From UBA4716 sp036310525 (GTDB lineage Bacteria > Bacillota > Clostridia > UBA1381): 19,895 nucleotides of DNA. Location of the stretch: positions 1-19,895 of the forward strand of contig JAXJRQ010000074.1 of assembly GCA_036310525.1 (NCBI GenBank), read 5' to 3'. Below, one piece after another: positions 1-8,030 of the stretch. Within the stretch, counting starts at the first letter, position 1. Every line of letters begins with the position of its first letter. The translations under genes and the position numbers were made by a program. The notes under the pieces were generated by a model. That model ran no database searches, was not told the DNA's origin, and saw nothing but the letters and a program-made list of their open reading frames with translations.

Positions 1-1581
1 GGAAAGAAGCTTAAGGACAGAGGCTATGTAAATTTACGTATTATGAATATTGAAGAACAGGGCATGAACGTCAATATAGATGATTTACTTTTCTATACTC
101 CCGATGAGTATGAAAAGGAAACAGATTGGCCGACTGACAGGTATTTTGATACTACGGAAACAACGGTATTCAGAGGAAGCTGGAATGATCCGTATTCGAC
201 TTATATTGCATTCCATGGCGGACTTAATAACGTAAACCATGGTCATCTTGACATTGGTGAATTCTGCATGGATGCGCTTGGTGAAAGATGGTTTACAAGT
301 CTTGATAATGACAGCTACAGCTTTACGGGTTATCACGACAGAACCGTAGGCGGTTTAAGGTGGAATTATTACCGCTGCCGTGCAGAAGGCTCAAATACCC
401 TTGTTATAAATCCCGGCGTCGAAGCAGAACAGGAGGTTACTGCACGCAGTACGCTTCTTAAAAAAGTCAGCGGAGAAGATGGCGGTTATGCTATTATGGA
501 TATGACGGCTGCTTATCCTGATGTGAAGATGCTTCACAGAGGTATTAAGCTTTATGACGGCAGAAGTAAGGTCATCATTCAGGATGAAATTGAAGCTAAA
601 AAGCCTTCGGAAATATACTGGTTCGGACATACAGCAGCTGAAATTGAGATACAGGAGGGTGGTAAATGTGCTGTTCTGACAAGCGGCGGAAAGAAGCTTC
701 AGGCACAGATTATTTCACCTGCCAATGCGGAATTTTCGGTAATGGAAGCAAAACCGCTTCCCACATCACCACAAGGTAAAAACAGCGATAACAGTATGTA
801 TAAGAAGCTGACAGTCCACCTTACGAATGTTCTTAATACAAGAATTGAAATTGCATTTATTCCGCTTTATGACGGCGAAATTTCAAATGATTTACCGAAA
901 AATCAGCCGATGAGCAAATGGTATGTAAGCGGTGAAGAAAAGGACGCAGATTCGGTTACAGGTATAACCGTAGGTAATAATGCGCTTGAAGAGTTTAACT
1001 TCAACCGTAATCATTATACATACGGTGTGTACAGCACAAGCAAGGGCTTGCCTGAGGTTAATGTACAGACAGGCGACGGCTACAAGGCAGAGATTAAGCA
1101 GGCTAATGATATATATACACCTGCCATTATAAACGTTAAGGATAATAGCGGACGTGAGATTGAAAATTATTATGTTTACTTTGAACGTCTCGGACTGCCG
1201 GTTACAGTTCATTCTGTAAGCAGTGAGCCTGAGGTTGAAAACGGTAAGGAAAACGCTATTGATGGCTCAACTCTTACAAGATGGGCTTCACAGGGTAAAG
1301 AAGAATGGATTATTCTTGATCTTGGCGAAGAAAAAACAATAAATACGGTTGCAATGTCATGGTACAACGGTAATCAGAGAATTTCATATTTTGATATTGA
1401 TGCTTCAACTGATTGCGAAAACTGGACTCAGGTTTATAAGGGTGAAAGCAGCGGAAACAGCAATAATGCAGAGTTCTTTGGATTTGAGGAAATCAAGGCG
1501 AGATATGTGAGAATTAACTGCCACGGAACAAGTACGGGCGTGTGGAACAGTATCACAACAATCAATATCTTTGAACCGTAA
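1..1581 (+). CDS. Heparinase II/III-like polysaccharide lyase with C-terminal F5/8 type C domain (5' end missing)
   Basis: The reading frame is open from base 1, so the real start and N-terminal (alpha/alpha)-barrel lie outside the window; the ATG at 43 is probably internal. The 526 visible residues begin in the heparinase II/III C-terminal beta-domain: an FRGSW strand, then NHGHLDIG around visible residues 79-86, a GERWFTSLDNDSYS stretch, and RAEGSNTLVINPG. In this family the H-x-H-x-x-D region supports the metal site and the active cleft. The last ~125 residues (about bases 1200-1575) look like an F5/8 type C (discoidin, CBM32-like) domain: ENAIDGSTLTRWAS, EEWIILDLGEE, then ARYVRINCHGT. Known members cleave acidic polysaccharides such as heparin, heparan, alginate or related uronates by beta-elimination; which one cannot be told here. 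It precedes two SLH-protein genes by 33 bases, suggesting a cell-surface or secreted enzyme, though its signal peptide cannot be seen. The exact PL family (PL12, PL15, PL21 or unclassified) is unresolved. Confidence 0.8.
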   Translation, partial: GKKLKDRGYVNLRIMNIEEQGMNVNIDDLLFYTPDEYEKETDWPTDRYFDTTETTVFRGSWNDPYSTYIAFHGGLNNVNHGHLDIGEFCMDALGERWFTSLDNDSYSFTGYHDRTVGGLRWNYYRCRAEGSNTLVINPGVEAEQEVTARSTLLKKVSGEDGGYAIMDMTAAYPDVKMLHRGIKLYDGRSKVIIQDEIEAKKPSEIYWFGHTAAEIEIQEGGKCAVLTSGGKKLQAQIISPANAEFSVMEAKPLPTSPQGKNSDNSMYKKLTVHLTNVLNTRIEIAFIPLYDGEISNDLPKNQPMSKWYVSGEEKDADSVTGITVGNNALEEFNFNRNHYTYGVYSTSKGLPEVNVQTGDGYKAEIKQANDIYTPAIINVKDNSGREIENYYVYFERLGLPVTVHSVSSEPEVENGKENAIDGSTLTRWASQGKEEWIILDLGEEKTINTVAMSWYNGNQRISYFDIDASTDCENWTQVYKGESSGNSNNAEFFGFEEIKARYVRINCHGTSTGVWNSITTINIFEP

Positions 1582-1614
1582 TTACCGGAAACTTCAGAAA
1601 GGTAAGGTGGTTTG

Positions 1615-2868
1615 ATGAAAAAAATTATATTAGGCATCCTTTTGCTTATTTCAGTTAATATAGCCACTGTTGCGCACGCTATGGAAACGTTCAACGAAAA
1701 AGTAATTTATACTCATACGGCAGAGCGTGTTCCGTCAAGAGTCAGCGTTGTTATGGTACCTCAGGGAGAAACAAGCGGTTACAGTGAGGACGATGTTTTC
1801 GGAATTACGGGTGATGTGTTTACCGAAACGGGAAAACACGAGCTTGCAATTTATCCGAGAGAAAGTACGCCTTCGGGAATTTATACTTTGATTATCAAAG
1901 CTGATGATACGAAGTCGACGCTGGACATTGAGTGGCTTACGGAAAGGGATAAAAATATACGTGACGCATTGGCTAAAATCAATGCGGCTCTGTATCAGAA
2001 TATCGCAGAGGTTATCCGCAAACATACGGATTTGATGCCGTCAGATTTTTCAATGTCAGCATATGATGCGTTGCATGTTGATTATCAGGTAAGTGCAATG
2101 AAAGCTCTTGCCGCAAATTATACATTTACGAGCATGGAGCATGTAAAGGAATCATTTAACACTGAGGTTTCAAGAGCGGCTTCAGGTCAGAACGGCAGCC
2201 ACAACCGTCCGTCGTATGGCGGCGGAGGTGGCGGAGGTGGCGGTGGTTCATCTTCGGGAATCAGCGCACCTGTAGCACCTCCTGTAAATACCGACGATGT
2301 TTTTGATAATGCTGTTGATACAAAAGAAAGCTTTTCGGATTTGTCGGATTATGATTGGGCAAAAGAAGCAATAGAAACACTATCAAAAAGAGGTGTTGTT
2401 TCGGGTGACGGAGAAGGCAAGTTTCTTCCTCAAAATCAGGTAAACAGAGCAGAATTTTCGGCTATGCTTGTGCGTCTTTTGGAAATTCAGGACGATACGG
2501 CGGAAGCGGCTTTTGATGATGTGAAGCAGAACGACTGGTTCTATGTGTATGTTGCATCAGCAAAGAAAGAAGGCATTATCAACGGCCGCAGTGAAGTGCA
2601 GTTCTCACCTATGGACAGCATCACACGTGCAGAAGCAGTAATAATGATTCATAACGTACTCAGTAAAAAGAGTGTTGAATTTAACGGCGAAGAAACGGCT
2701 GATTTTTCAGACATTGAAATGCTTGATGAATCGGTACAGCAAAAAATAGCCGATACGGCATCACTGGGAGTAATTCTCGGACGTGACGGGAATACTTTTG
2801 CACCGCAGGATAATCTTACAAGAGCAGAAGCGGCAGTGATTATTAACAGAATTATTAAATATGTATAA
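1615..2868 (+). CDS. Secreted SLH-domain protein with polyglycine linker
   Basis: This 417-residue protein starts at the ATG at 1615, preceded by a purine-rich GGTAAGGTGG at 1601-1610; the TTG just upstream is a less likely start. Residues 1-22 form a classic signal peptide (two Lys, a hydrophobic core, AHA before the cleavage point). Residues 24-105 look like a beta-rich domain of unknown fold, and 105-190 are mostly predicted helix. A run of ten glycines at 202-211 follows, then three S-layer homology repeats at about 240-290, 300-350 and 363-414, each with the ITRAE/LTRAE-like motif and an FSD/FDD start. SLH repeats usually bind pyruvylated secondary cell-wall polymer, so this protein is probably anchored to the cell surface through its C-terminus. 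It sits between the lyase and a second SLH gene in one apparent operon, so a role in displaying or assisting the polysaccharide-degrading enzyme is inferred. The N-terminal half is unidentified. Confidence 0.85.
   Translation: MKKIILGILLLISVNIATVAHAMETFNEKVIYTHTAERVPSRVSVVMVPQGETSGYSEDDVFGITGDVFTETGKHELAIYPRESTPSGIYTLIIKADDTKSTLDIEWLTERDKNIRDALAKINAALYQNIAEVIRKHTDLMPSDFSMSAYDALHVDYQVSAMKALAANYTFTSMEHVKESFNTEVSRAASGQNGSHNRPSYGGGGGGGGGGSSSGISAPVAPPVNTDDVFDNAVDTKESFSDLSDYDWAKEAIETLSKRGVVSGDGEGKFLPQNQVNRAEFSAMLVRLLEIQDDTAEAAFDDVKQNDWFYVYVASAKKEGIINGRSEVQFSPMDSITRAEAVIMIHNVLSKKSVEFNGEETADFSDIEMLDESVQQKIADTASLGVILGRDGNTFAPQDNLTRAEAAVIINRIIKYV
2218..2247 (+). repeat. Short tandem repeat encoding ten glycines
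   Basis: Ten consecutive glycine codons inside the SLH gene. The nonamer GGCGGAGGT occurs at 2221-2229 and 2230-2238, followed by the near-copy GGCGGTGGT at 2239-2247. It encodes a flexible linker between the N-terminal part and the SLH anchor. Repeats of this type can change length by slippage in steps that preserve the frame. Confidence 0.85.
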
Positions 2869-2889
2869 TTGAACGGAGGGTTGTTATTT

Positions 2890-5421
2890 ATGCGAAAAAA
2901 ACTAACGGCTTTGATAACAGCTGTATGCATGATTTCTGCTTCAGTGGGGTTGATTTCTGCTTCGGCAGCAGAGCAATTTAGCGATATTTCCGAAAACAAA
3001 CATTCCGTGGCAATCAATACGGTGTGCGGTCTTGGAATTATGGAGGAAGCGGACTACGGTTTGTTCTTCCCGGATAATACCGTCACAAGAGGCGAGGCGG
3101 CAATGGCAGTCGGTAAGCTGATGAAGTATGACTGGTATCTTGATGGTGAAACCACATTCGTTGACGTGCCTGCGGGCGTTGAGGAAACGGTTTATATAAA
3201 CACCTTGAAATCCATGGAAATAATGGTCGGATACAGCGATGAATATTTCGGATATAACGATGTTGTTACTGCGGAACAGTTTGAAACAATACTGCTTCGT
3301 GCAACGGGATATATGGGTCTTAAGGATTTAATGAGCAAAAGCGAAATGCTTGTAAAGGCAGATTTCCTTGACAATGTAGAGCTTTCAGGTACGGATAGTC
3401 TCACAAGAGCAGTTATGGCGCAGTTATTGTATAACTGTCTGGAAACCGAGGAAATATCCATTGACTATAAGGGTACCTATTCAGCAGACGGAACAGTTCT
3501 TGAAAACAGACATGGACTCAAAAAAATAATGGGTACAGTTACTGCAAACAGCAGAACACGTCTTTCAAGTACAGGCGGTGCAGGTGTTTTGGGGATTGAA
3601 ATTGATTCGGTGAAGTATTCCACATCATATGCACAGGCTGATGAATTGTTGGGGTATCCCGTAGTTGCTTACTGCGAGATTGATACGGACGACATAAAGT
3701 ATATGCATATTAATTCATCAAGATGCACCGTAATTGAAGTTCCCGACTATGATATTGAGGACATTACAACAGACGGTGCAAATGTGACAGTGAAGTATGA
3801 ATATGATTCCAAAATGGAAGTGGAAACATTCGGTATAAATGATAATATTTTATACAACGGCACTGCAATAAGTGAGCTGACAAACAGCAGTGTTGCTATA
3901 AACATGGGCGGCATAAAGATTGTTGAATTAAACAGCGGAGTGAGAAACGTATTCATTGAATCATATACAAATTACGTGGTTCAGTACGTGAACACTGACT
4001 CAAATACATTTGTAGATAAATTAACAAGAAAAACAATCAGTCTTAATTTTGATGATGACATAAAATTCTATAAATTCGGCTACGAAACAGCATTTGATCA
4101 GATAAATGCAGGTGATGTTATTTCGGTATATGATAACAATAACAAGCAGTCAAGATATATTACTGTTTACATTTCAAATGATACTGAAACAGGAAAGGTT
4201 ACCGGCTGTGATGGCGAATTTGTATACATCAACGGCAAAACATACCGTGTTGCAAAGGGCGTGGATTTAACCGAATACATAGGCAGATTTGCAGGACCGT
4301 TTTACATTGACGTAAATGGCAGGGTTGTTGGTGCTGATGAAGCAAACAACACCGGAATGAAATACGGATGTCTTGTAAAGATTATGTACGACGAAGCACT
4401 TGTGTACAGTGCAGGGGGTGATAAGGATTTCCTGACCTTCAAAATTCTTGAATCAAGCGGTCAGATAATAGATTATCCGGCTTCTGATAAACTCAGAATA
4501 AATGAACAAAATGTTTATAAAGACTGGGAGAACTTCCCGTTTGACTTGTTTAAAAAGAATGGGGCATATGTAAATCAGCTTATAAAATATCAGGTGAATT
4601 ACGAAGGAAAAATAACTTCCATTTACACTGAAAATACTGATTTTGAGGATAGTCCTCAGGCTAAAACGGGATATTTCGCATATCGTTACAGAAGAAACAG
4701 CGGCGGAATGTTCTATGGTAACACAATGATAAGCCAAACCAGTCCGGGATTTTTCATAAACAGCTCAACTCTTATTTTTGCCGTGCCGAGCGCATATACA
4801 GGCAATCCGGCAGATTATAAGGTAATGAGCCCGTCTTCATTCCTTGAAATGGAGGTTTATGAGTCAAAGCCGTATGATGTGAATGAATATTCAGTGGCAA
4901 AAGCACTTATGGTAACCTCTGCTGAAAGAGTAACGGACAGTGCGGCACTCTTTGGTGTAAATAAAGTGTTGTCTATGGCAAACAGTGATGACGAAATAGT
5001 TCAGGGTATTGAGGGTGTAAGTTCAAAGAGCGTTGCGAAATACGAGCTTCGTCCCAATGTTACAACGCAAGTTAAAAAAGGCGATATTATGCAGATTAAT
5101 GTTGATGAAAGCGGAAAGGTTAATGCTGTAAATGTCATTGTAAATGCAGAATCCATGGGCGATATTGTTCCTAAAGATGATTTCCATAACGATTTTGCTG
5201 TCGGAACACTCTTTGGTGTCGAAGGGGATTATCTGCGGCTTGACTTTGCAAATAAAACATCATTAAGCCTTAAGCTTACCAATAACACCAGATATTACGT
5301 TTACAAAAAGGATAAACAGATTTTTGAGGTTGCTGACAAAAATTCTCTCACAATGGGCAAGAAAGTCTGTGTACTTGTTCTGACAGGATATGCAGGAGAC
5401 GTTATTCTGATTGAAGATTAA
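2890..5421 (+). CDS. Large secreted protein with N-terminal SLH repeats and uncharacterised C-terminal region
   Basis: The start is the ATG at 2890, nine bases after GGAGGG at 2875-2880; this gives 843 residues with a signal peptide at 1-27 (ASAA before the cleavage point). SLH-like repeats follow at about 28-77 (FSDISEN, then VTRGEAAMAVGKL), 88-143 (FVDVP, then VTAEQFETILLRATGY) and a more diverged one near 150-189 ending LTRAVMAQLLYN. The remaining ~650 residues match no family I can name. They are beta-rich and have few charged clusters, with recurring G-x-hydrophobic openings at residues 215 (GTVTANS), 435 (GKVTG), 524 (GQIID) and 772 (GTLFGV), each followed by alternating strand-like stretches. 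This suggests repeated small beta-barrel modules, but that is tentative. It probably sits at the cell surface; because its SLH repeats are at the other end from the neighbouring SLH protein, the two may present different faces. The gap to the upstream gene is 21 bases, so both are likely co-transcribed. Confidence 0.8.
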   Translation: MRKKLTALITAVCMISASVGLISASAAEQFSDISENKHSVAINTVCGLGIMEEADYGLFFPDNTVTRGEAAMAVGKLMKYDWYLDGETTFVDVPAGVEETVYINTLKSMEIMVGYSDEYFGYNDVVTAEQFETILLRATGYMGLKDLMSKSEMLVKADFLDNVELSGTDSLTRAVMAQLLYNCLETEEISIDYKGTYSADGTVLENRHGLKKIMGTVTANSRTRLSSTGGAGVLGIEIDSVKYSTSYAQADELLGYPVVAYCEIDTDDIKYMHINSSRCTVIEVPDYDIEDITTDGANVTVKYEYDSKMEVETFGINDNILYNGTAISELTNSSVAINMGGIKIVELNSGVRNVFIESYTNYVVQYVNTDSNTFVDKLTRKTISLNFDDDIKFYKFGYETAFDQINAGDVISVYDNNNKQSRYITVYISNDTETGKVTGCDGEFVYINGKTYRVAKGVDLTEYIGRFAGPFYIDVNGRVVGADEANNTGMKYGCLVKIMYDEALVYSAGGDKDFLTFKILESSGQIIDYPASDKLRINEQNVYKDWENFPFDLFKKNGAYVNQLIKYQVNYEGKITSIYTENTDFEDSPQAKTGYFAYRYRRNSGGMFYGNTMISQTSPGFFINSSTLIFAVPSAYTGNPADYKVMSPSSFLEMEVYESKPYDVNEYSVAKALMVTSAERVTDSAALFGVNKVLSMANSDDEIVQGIEGVSSKSVAKYELRPNVTTQVKKGDIMQINVDESGKVNAVNVIVNAESMGDIVPKDDFHNDFAVGTLFGVEGDYLRLDFANKTSLSLKLTNNTRYYVYKKDKQIFEVADKNSLTMGKKVCVLVLTGYAGDVILIED

Positions 5422-5447
5422 TCATGAAATAAAAGGAGCTTACAACT

Positions 5448-6479
5448 ATGGATAAAATGAAGCTGTTAGTGACAATGCCCGACGGATATGTTAAGGAAAA
5501 ATTTCTTTGTGAAAATACAAGAAAGCTGTTAGAAGAAAAATTCGAGGTCATATATAATGACCTCGGACGTGCCTACACTAAAGAGGAGCTTGAAGCGCTG
5601 ATTGATAAGGTGAACATTATCATCACCGGCTGGGGCACTCCTACTCTAATCGGCAGTGAAGCTTTAAAAGCGAACACAAGCCTTAAAATGATTGCACATA
5701 CAGCAGGCAGTGTCGGAGATTTACTTGATGATACTGTGTACGAGAAAGGTATAGCGGTTGTCAGCGGCAACAGATTTTTTGCACAATCAGTTGCTGAGGG
5801 CACGATTGCATATATAATGTCAGTTCTTCGCAATATTCCCGACGAAGTTTACGGAATGAAAAAAGAGGGCGCATGGAAGAAAAACGGTGTTCTTGAAAGC
5901 AGAGGAATTCTTGGCAGAGAAATCGGTATTATCGGCTATGGCATGATTTCCAGGCATCTTATGCGTATGCTGAAGCCTTTCGGTGTAAAAATAAAGATAT
6001 TTTCACAGTTTCCTATGGACATGGATTTTCTTGATGATGTAAATGCCGAACCGGCATCAGTGGAGGAGATTTTCTCTACCTGCTCGATTGTTTCGCTTCA
6101 TTCCTCGCTTAACGAAAAAACTATTGGAATGATAAAAAAAGAGCATTTTGAAATGATGCAGGAGGATGCGGTATTTATAAATACTGCAAGAGGTGCTATT
6201 GTCAATCAGGAGGAAATGATTGATGTTCTCTCACATAAAAATATACGTGCGTTTCTTGATGTGTATGCTGTTGAACCGCTTGAAGCGGACAGTCCGTTAA
6301 GAAAAATGAATAATGTTTATCTCATGCCGCATAAGGCAGGACCAACAACGGATATGCTCACATTTATAGGAGGAGAAGTTGCAAAAGATGTCATCAGATT
6401 TGCCGATAATAAACCGCTCAAATGTGAAATTGACAGAGCATATGCGGCACGTATGACAAAGCAGCATATAGCAAAATGA
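5448..6479 (+). CDS. D-isomer-specific 2-hydroxyacid dehydrogenase family protein
   Basis: A 343-residue cytoplasmic oxidoreductase of the phosphoglycerate dehydrogenase/glyoxylate reductase superfamily, which interconverts 2-keto acids and D-2-hydroxyacids with NAD(P)H. The ATG at 5448 follows AAAAGGAGC at 5431-5439. The nucleotide-binding fold is visible as G160-I-I-G163-Y-G165. The catalytic triad can be placed as R248 (INTARGAIVN), E276 (DVYAVEPLE) and H295 (MPHKAG). The end of the second beta-strand reads KIKIFSQ, without the Asp that usually binds the adenosine ribose of NAD, so NADP use or relaxed cofactor choice is possible. There is no C-terminal ACT domain, so it is not a typical SerA. 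It lies 26 bases behind the SLH gene and overlaps the next gene, so it probably acts on an acid or keto-sugar product released from the polysaccharide. The substrate is unknown. Confidence 0.85.
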   Translation: MDKMKLLVTMPDGYVKEKFLCENTRKLLEEKFEVIYNDLGRAYTKEELEALIDKVNIIITGWGTPTLIGSEALKANTSLKMIAHTAGSVGDLLDDTVYEKGIAVVSGNRFFAQSVAEGTIAYIMSVLRNIPDEVYGMKKEGAWKKNGVLESRGILGREIGIIGYGMISRHLMRMLKPFGVKIKIFSQFPMDMDFLDDVNAEPASVEEIFSTCSIVSLHSSLNEKTIGMIKKEHFEMMQEDAVFINTARGAIVNQEEMIDVLSHKNIRAFLDVYAVEPLEADSPLRKMNNVYLMPHKAGPTTDMLTFIGGEVAKDVIRFADNKPLKCEIDRAYAARMTKQHIAK

Positions 6480-7294
6480 TGAAACTCGGATTCAGTACTG
6501 TTGCATGCACTGATTATGACTATAAGGACATCATCAAAAGTGCAATTAAAAATAATATGCAGGGCGTGGAAATACGTCTTGACCGGCAAAACCGCTTGTT
6601 CGGATTAGAGGGTGAAGCAGTTTCACTGATGACAAAAGAGTTTTTTGCATCGGGAATAAGCATCACGGACTTAGGCACAAGCATTGACATGAAGGGCTAT
6701 AGCGAGGCGCAGATAAATACGGCAAAGAATTGTATAGATTTAGCACAGTCTGTCGGGGCGAAAGGAATACGCATATTTCTTGGTAATTTCTCAAGGCTCT
6801 TTAGCGGTTACGGCAACTATGACTATGATGGAATAGTAAGTGCGTTAAAGAAAATCTGCGAATATGCGCAAACTACTTCGGTTGATGTATGGATAGAAAC
6901 CCATAACGAATTTTCAACGGGTAAGGTTCTTAAAAAGCTTATTGAAGATGTAGGCAGTGAGTCACTCAAAATCATATGGGATATTATTCATCCTTATGAG
7001 GTAGGGGAAAAACCTTCAGAAACAATGCGGTATATAGGTGATAAAATAGTGCATGTTCATATCAAGGACGGAGTTAATGTTGACGATGAGGACGTGGCAA
7101 GCTATGTTTATACAAAGCTTGGCGAAGGTGAATTGCCCGTTGGTGAGATTGTGAAGCTTCTTTTAAAAAACAATTATGACGGCCACTTTTCGCTTGAATG
7201 GGAATCAATGTGGAGACCGGAAATCAGGGACATTTATTCAAACCTTGATGATGTTCTTGATGCTTATAATAAATTTATGGATAATATTTTGTAA
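6476..7294 (+). CDS. Sugar phosphate isomerase/epimerase family protein (xylose isomerase-like TIM barrel)
   Basis: A 272-residue TIM barrel of the AP endonuclease 2/xylose isomerase-like family. The putative divalent-metal ligands are visible: E141 (VWIETHNEF), D169 and H172 (IIWDIIHPYE), H195 (VHVHIKDG) and E241 or E243 (FSLEWES). Family members isomerise or epimerise sugars and keto-sugar acids, and some are hydrolases or dehydratases; the substrate cannot be assigned from sequence. Translation is coupled to the dehydrogenase gene: the ATG at 6476 overlaps its TGA by four bases, and a second ATG at 6479 is equally possible because there is no clear ribosome binding site before either. It is the last gene of the operon and is followed directly by a terminator. 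Together with the dehydrogenase it forms a two-enzyme module of a kind common in uronate, inositol or unusual-sugar degradation. Confidence 0.8.
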   Translation: MMKLGFSTVACTDYDYKDIIKSAIKNNMQGVEIRLDRQNRLFGLEGEAVSLMTKEFFASGISITDLGTSIDMKGYSEAQINTAKNCIDLAQSVGAKGIRIFLGNFSRLFSGYGNYDYDGIVSALKKICEYAQTTSVDVWIETHNEFSTGKVLKKLIEDVGSESLKIIWDIIHPYEVGEKPSETMRYIGDKIVHVHIKDGVNVDDEDVASYVYTKLGEGELPVGEIVKLLLKNNYDGHFSLEWESMWRPEIRDIYSNLDDVLDAYNKFMDNIL

Positions 7295-7297
7295 CTC

Positions 7298-7336
7298 AAA
7301 ACGGCTTTCGTGTATCTGATGCACAAAAGCCGTTTT
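7298..7336 (+). terminator. Rho-independent terminator of the lyase/SLH operon
   Basis: AAAACGGCTTT at 7298-7308 pairs perfectly with AAAGCCGTTTT at 7326-7336, giving an 11-bp stem whose 3' arm ends in T residues. Inner GTG (7310-7312) and CAC (7322-7324) can extend the stem past a mismatch. It begins four bases after the stop codon. Confidence 0.8.
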
Positions 7337-7382
7337 AAATTTCTTCGTATGTAAGATTTATGTAAAAGAAATGCATATTTAA

Positions 7383-7411
7383 TTGACAAACAATTTTTTT
7401 CATGCTAAAAT
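7383..7411 (+). promoter_or_regulatory. Sigma-A promoter of mgsA, extended -10
   Basis: TTGACA at 7383-7388, 17 bases, then TAAAAT at 7406-7411, preceded by TGC (7403-7405), which makes an extended -10. The spacing is ideal and the start codon lies about 40 bases downstream. Confidence 0.8.
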
Positions 7412-7452
7412 AATTTATAAGGAAAAGAAAACTGATATACGAGGTGATTGAA

Positions 7453-7842
7453 ATGAAAATAGCATTAATTGCACATGATAAAAAGAAGCCCGAAATAATC
7501 GAGCTTGCAAAAAAATATAAGGATATATTATCCGAGCATGAACTATACGCAACAGGAACAACAGGCACTATGATTATGGGTGAAACAAAGCTTGATATTC
7601 ACCGTTTAAAAAGCGGCCCGTTGGGCGGCGATCAGCAGATTGGAGCAATGCTTGCAAATGGCGAAATTGACCTTATTATCTTTTTGAGAGACCCACTCAC
7701 GGCACAGCCGCATGAACCTGATGTTTCAGCACTTTTAAGACTTTGCGACGTTCAGAAAATTCCGCTTGCAACAAACGAAAGCAGTGCAAATATTATATTG
7801 GCATCACTGAAAAATAATGTATTTTTTGAGTCATTAAGCTGA
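7453..7842 (+). CDS. mgsA: Methylglyoxal synthase
   Basis: A 129-residue enzyme that converts dihydroxyacetone phosphate to methylglyoxal plus inorganic phosphate, a glycolytic bypass used when sugar phosphates build up or phosphate is short. The start is the ATG at 7453, six bases after GAGGTG at 7441-7446; the in-frame GTG at 7444 lies within that ribosome binding site. Family motifs are intact: MKIALIAHDKKK at the N-terminus with H8 and D9, the phosphate-binding TGTTG at 34-38, SGPLGGDQQIGA with the catalytic Asp D60, and FLRDPLTAQPHEPDV with H87 and D90. The sequence closely resembles the Bacillus protein as I recall it, and the length is close to the ~130-150 residues usual for the family. 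The gene stands alone between its own promoter and terminator. DHAP could be supplied by the aldolase encoded at 12974-13813. Confidence 0.97.
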   Translation: MKIALIAHDKKKPEIIELAKKYKDILSEHELYATGTTGTMIMGETKLDIHRLKSGPLGGDQQIGAMLANGEIDLIIFLRDPLTAQPHEPDVSALLRLCDVQKIPLATNESSANIILASLKNNVFFESLS

Positions 7843-7917
7843 TGTAAAAGGGCGAATTCAGTGCGCTTTATGGTAACTACATACATTTAAGTTACGGTAT
7901 TTGGGGAAAATTTATTT

Positions 7918-7952
7918 AAAGTAACAGAATTATATAATTCTGTTACTTTTTT
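7918..7952 (+). terminator. Palindromic terminator after mgsA
   Basis: Bases 7918-7949 are a perfect 32-base palindrome (AAAGTAACAGAATTAT and its complement), followed by three more T residues. It ends one base before the -35 box of the next gene. Being fully symmetric it could also stop transcription from the other strand or bind a dimeric protein. It lies 75 bases after the mgsA stop. Confidence 0.75.
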
Positions 7953-7953
7953 A

Positions 7954-7982
7954 TTGACAAAAATCAACCACTGTGATAAAAT
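7954..7982 (+). promoter_or_regulatory. Sigma-A promoter of the rpiR-like/MFS operon, extended -10
   Basis: TTGACA at 7954-7959, 17 bases, then TAAAAT at 7977-7982 preceded by TGA (7974-7976). The arrangement is the same as at the mgsA promoter. The start codon is about 48 bases beyond the -10 box. Confidence 0.8.
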
Positions 7983-8030
7983 CAATTCTGCTATTATGAA
8001 AAATGAGAAAAAGTCAAAAAGGGAGGAAAT

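Noticed and set aside
2218..2247. Glycine-codon repeat as a mobile or CRISPR-like repeat
   Set aside because: It is a short in-frame tandem repeat with no spacers or flanking duplications; it simply encodes a linker.
7339..7372. Inverted repeat ATTTCTT ... AAGAAAT upstream of the mgsA promoter
   Set aside because: It is AT-rich and low in complexity with a 20-base loop, and is expected by chance in such sequence.
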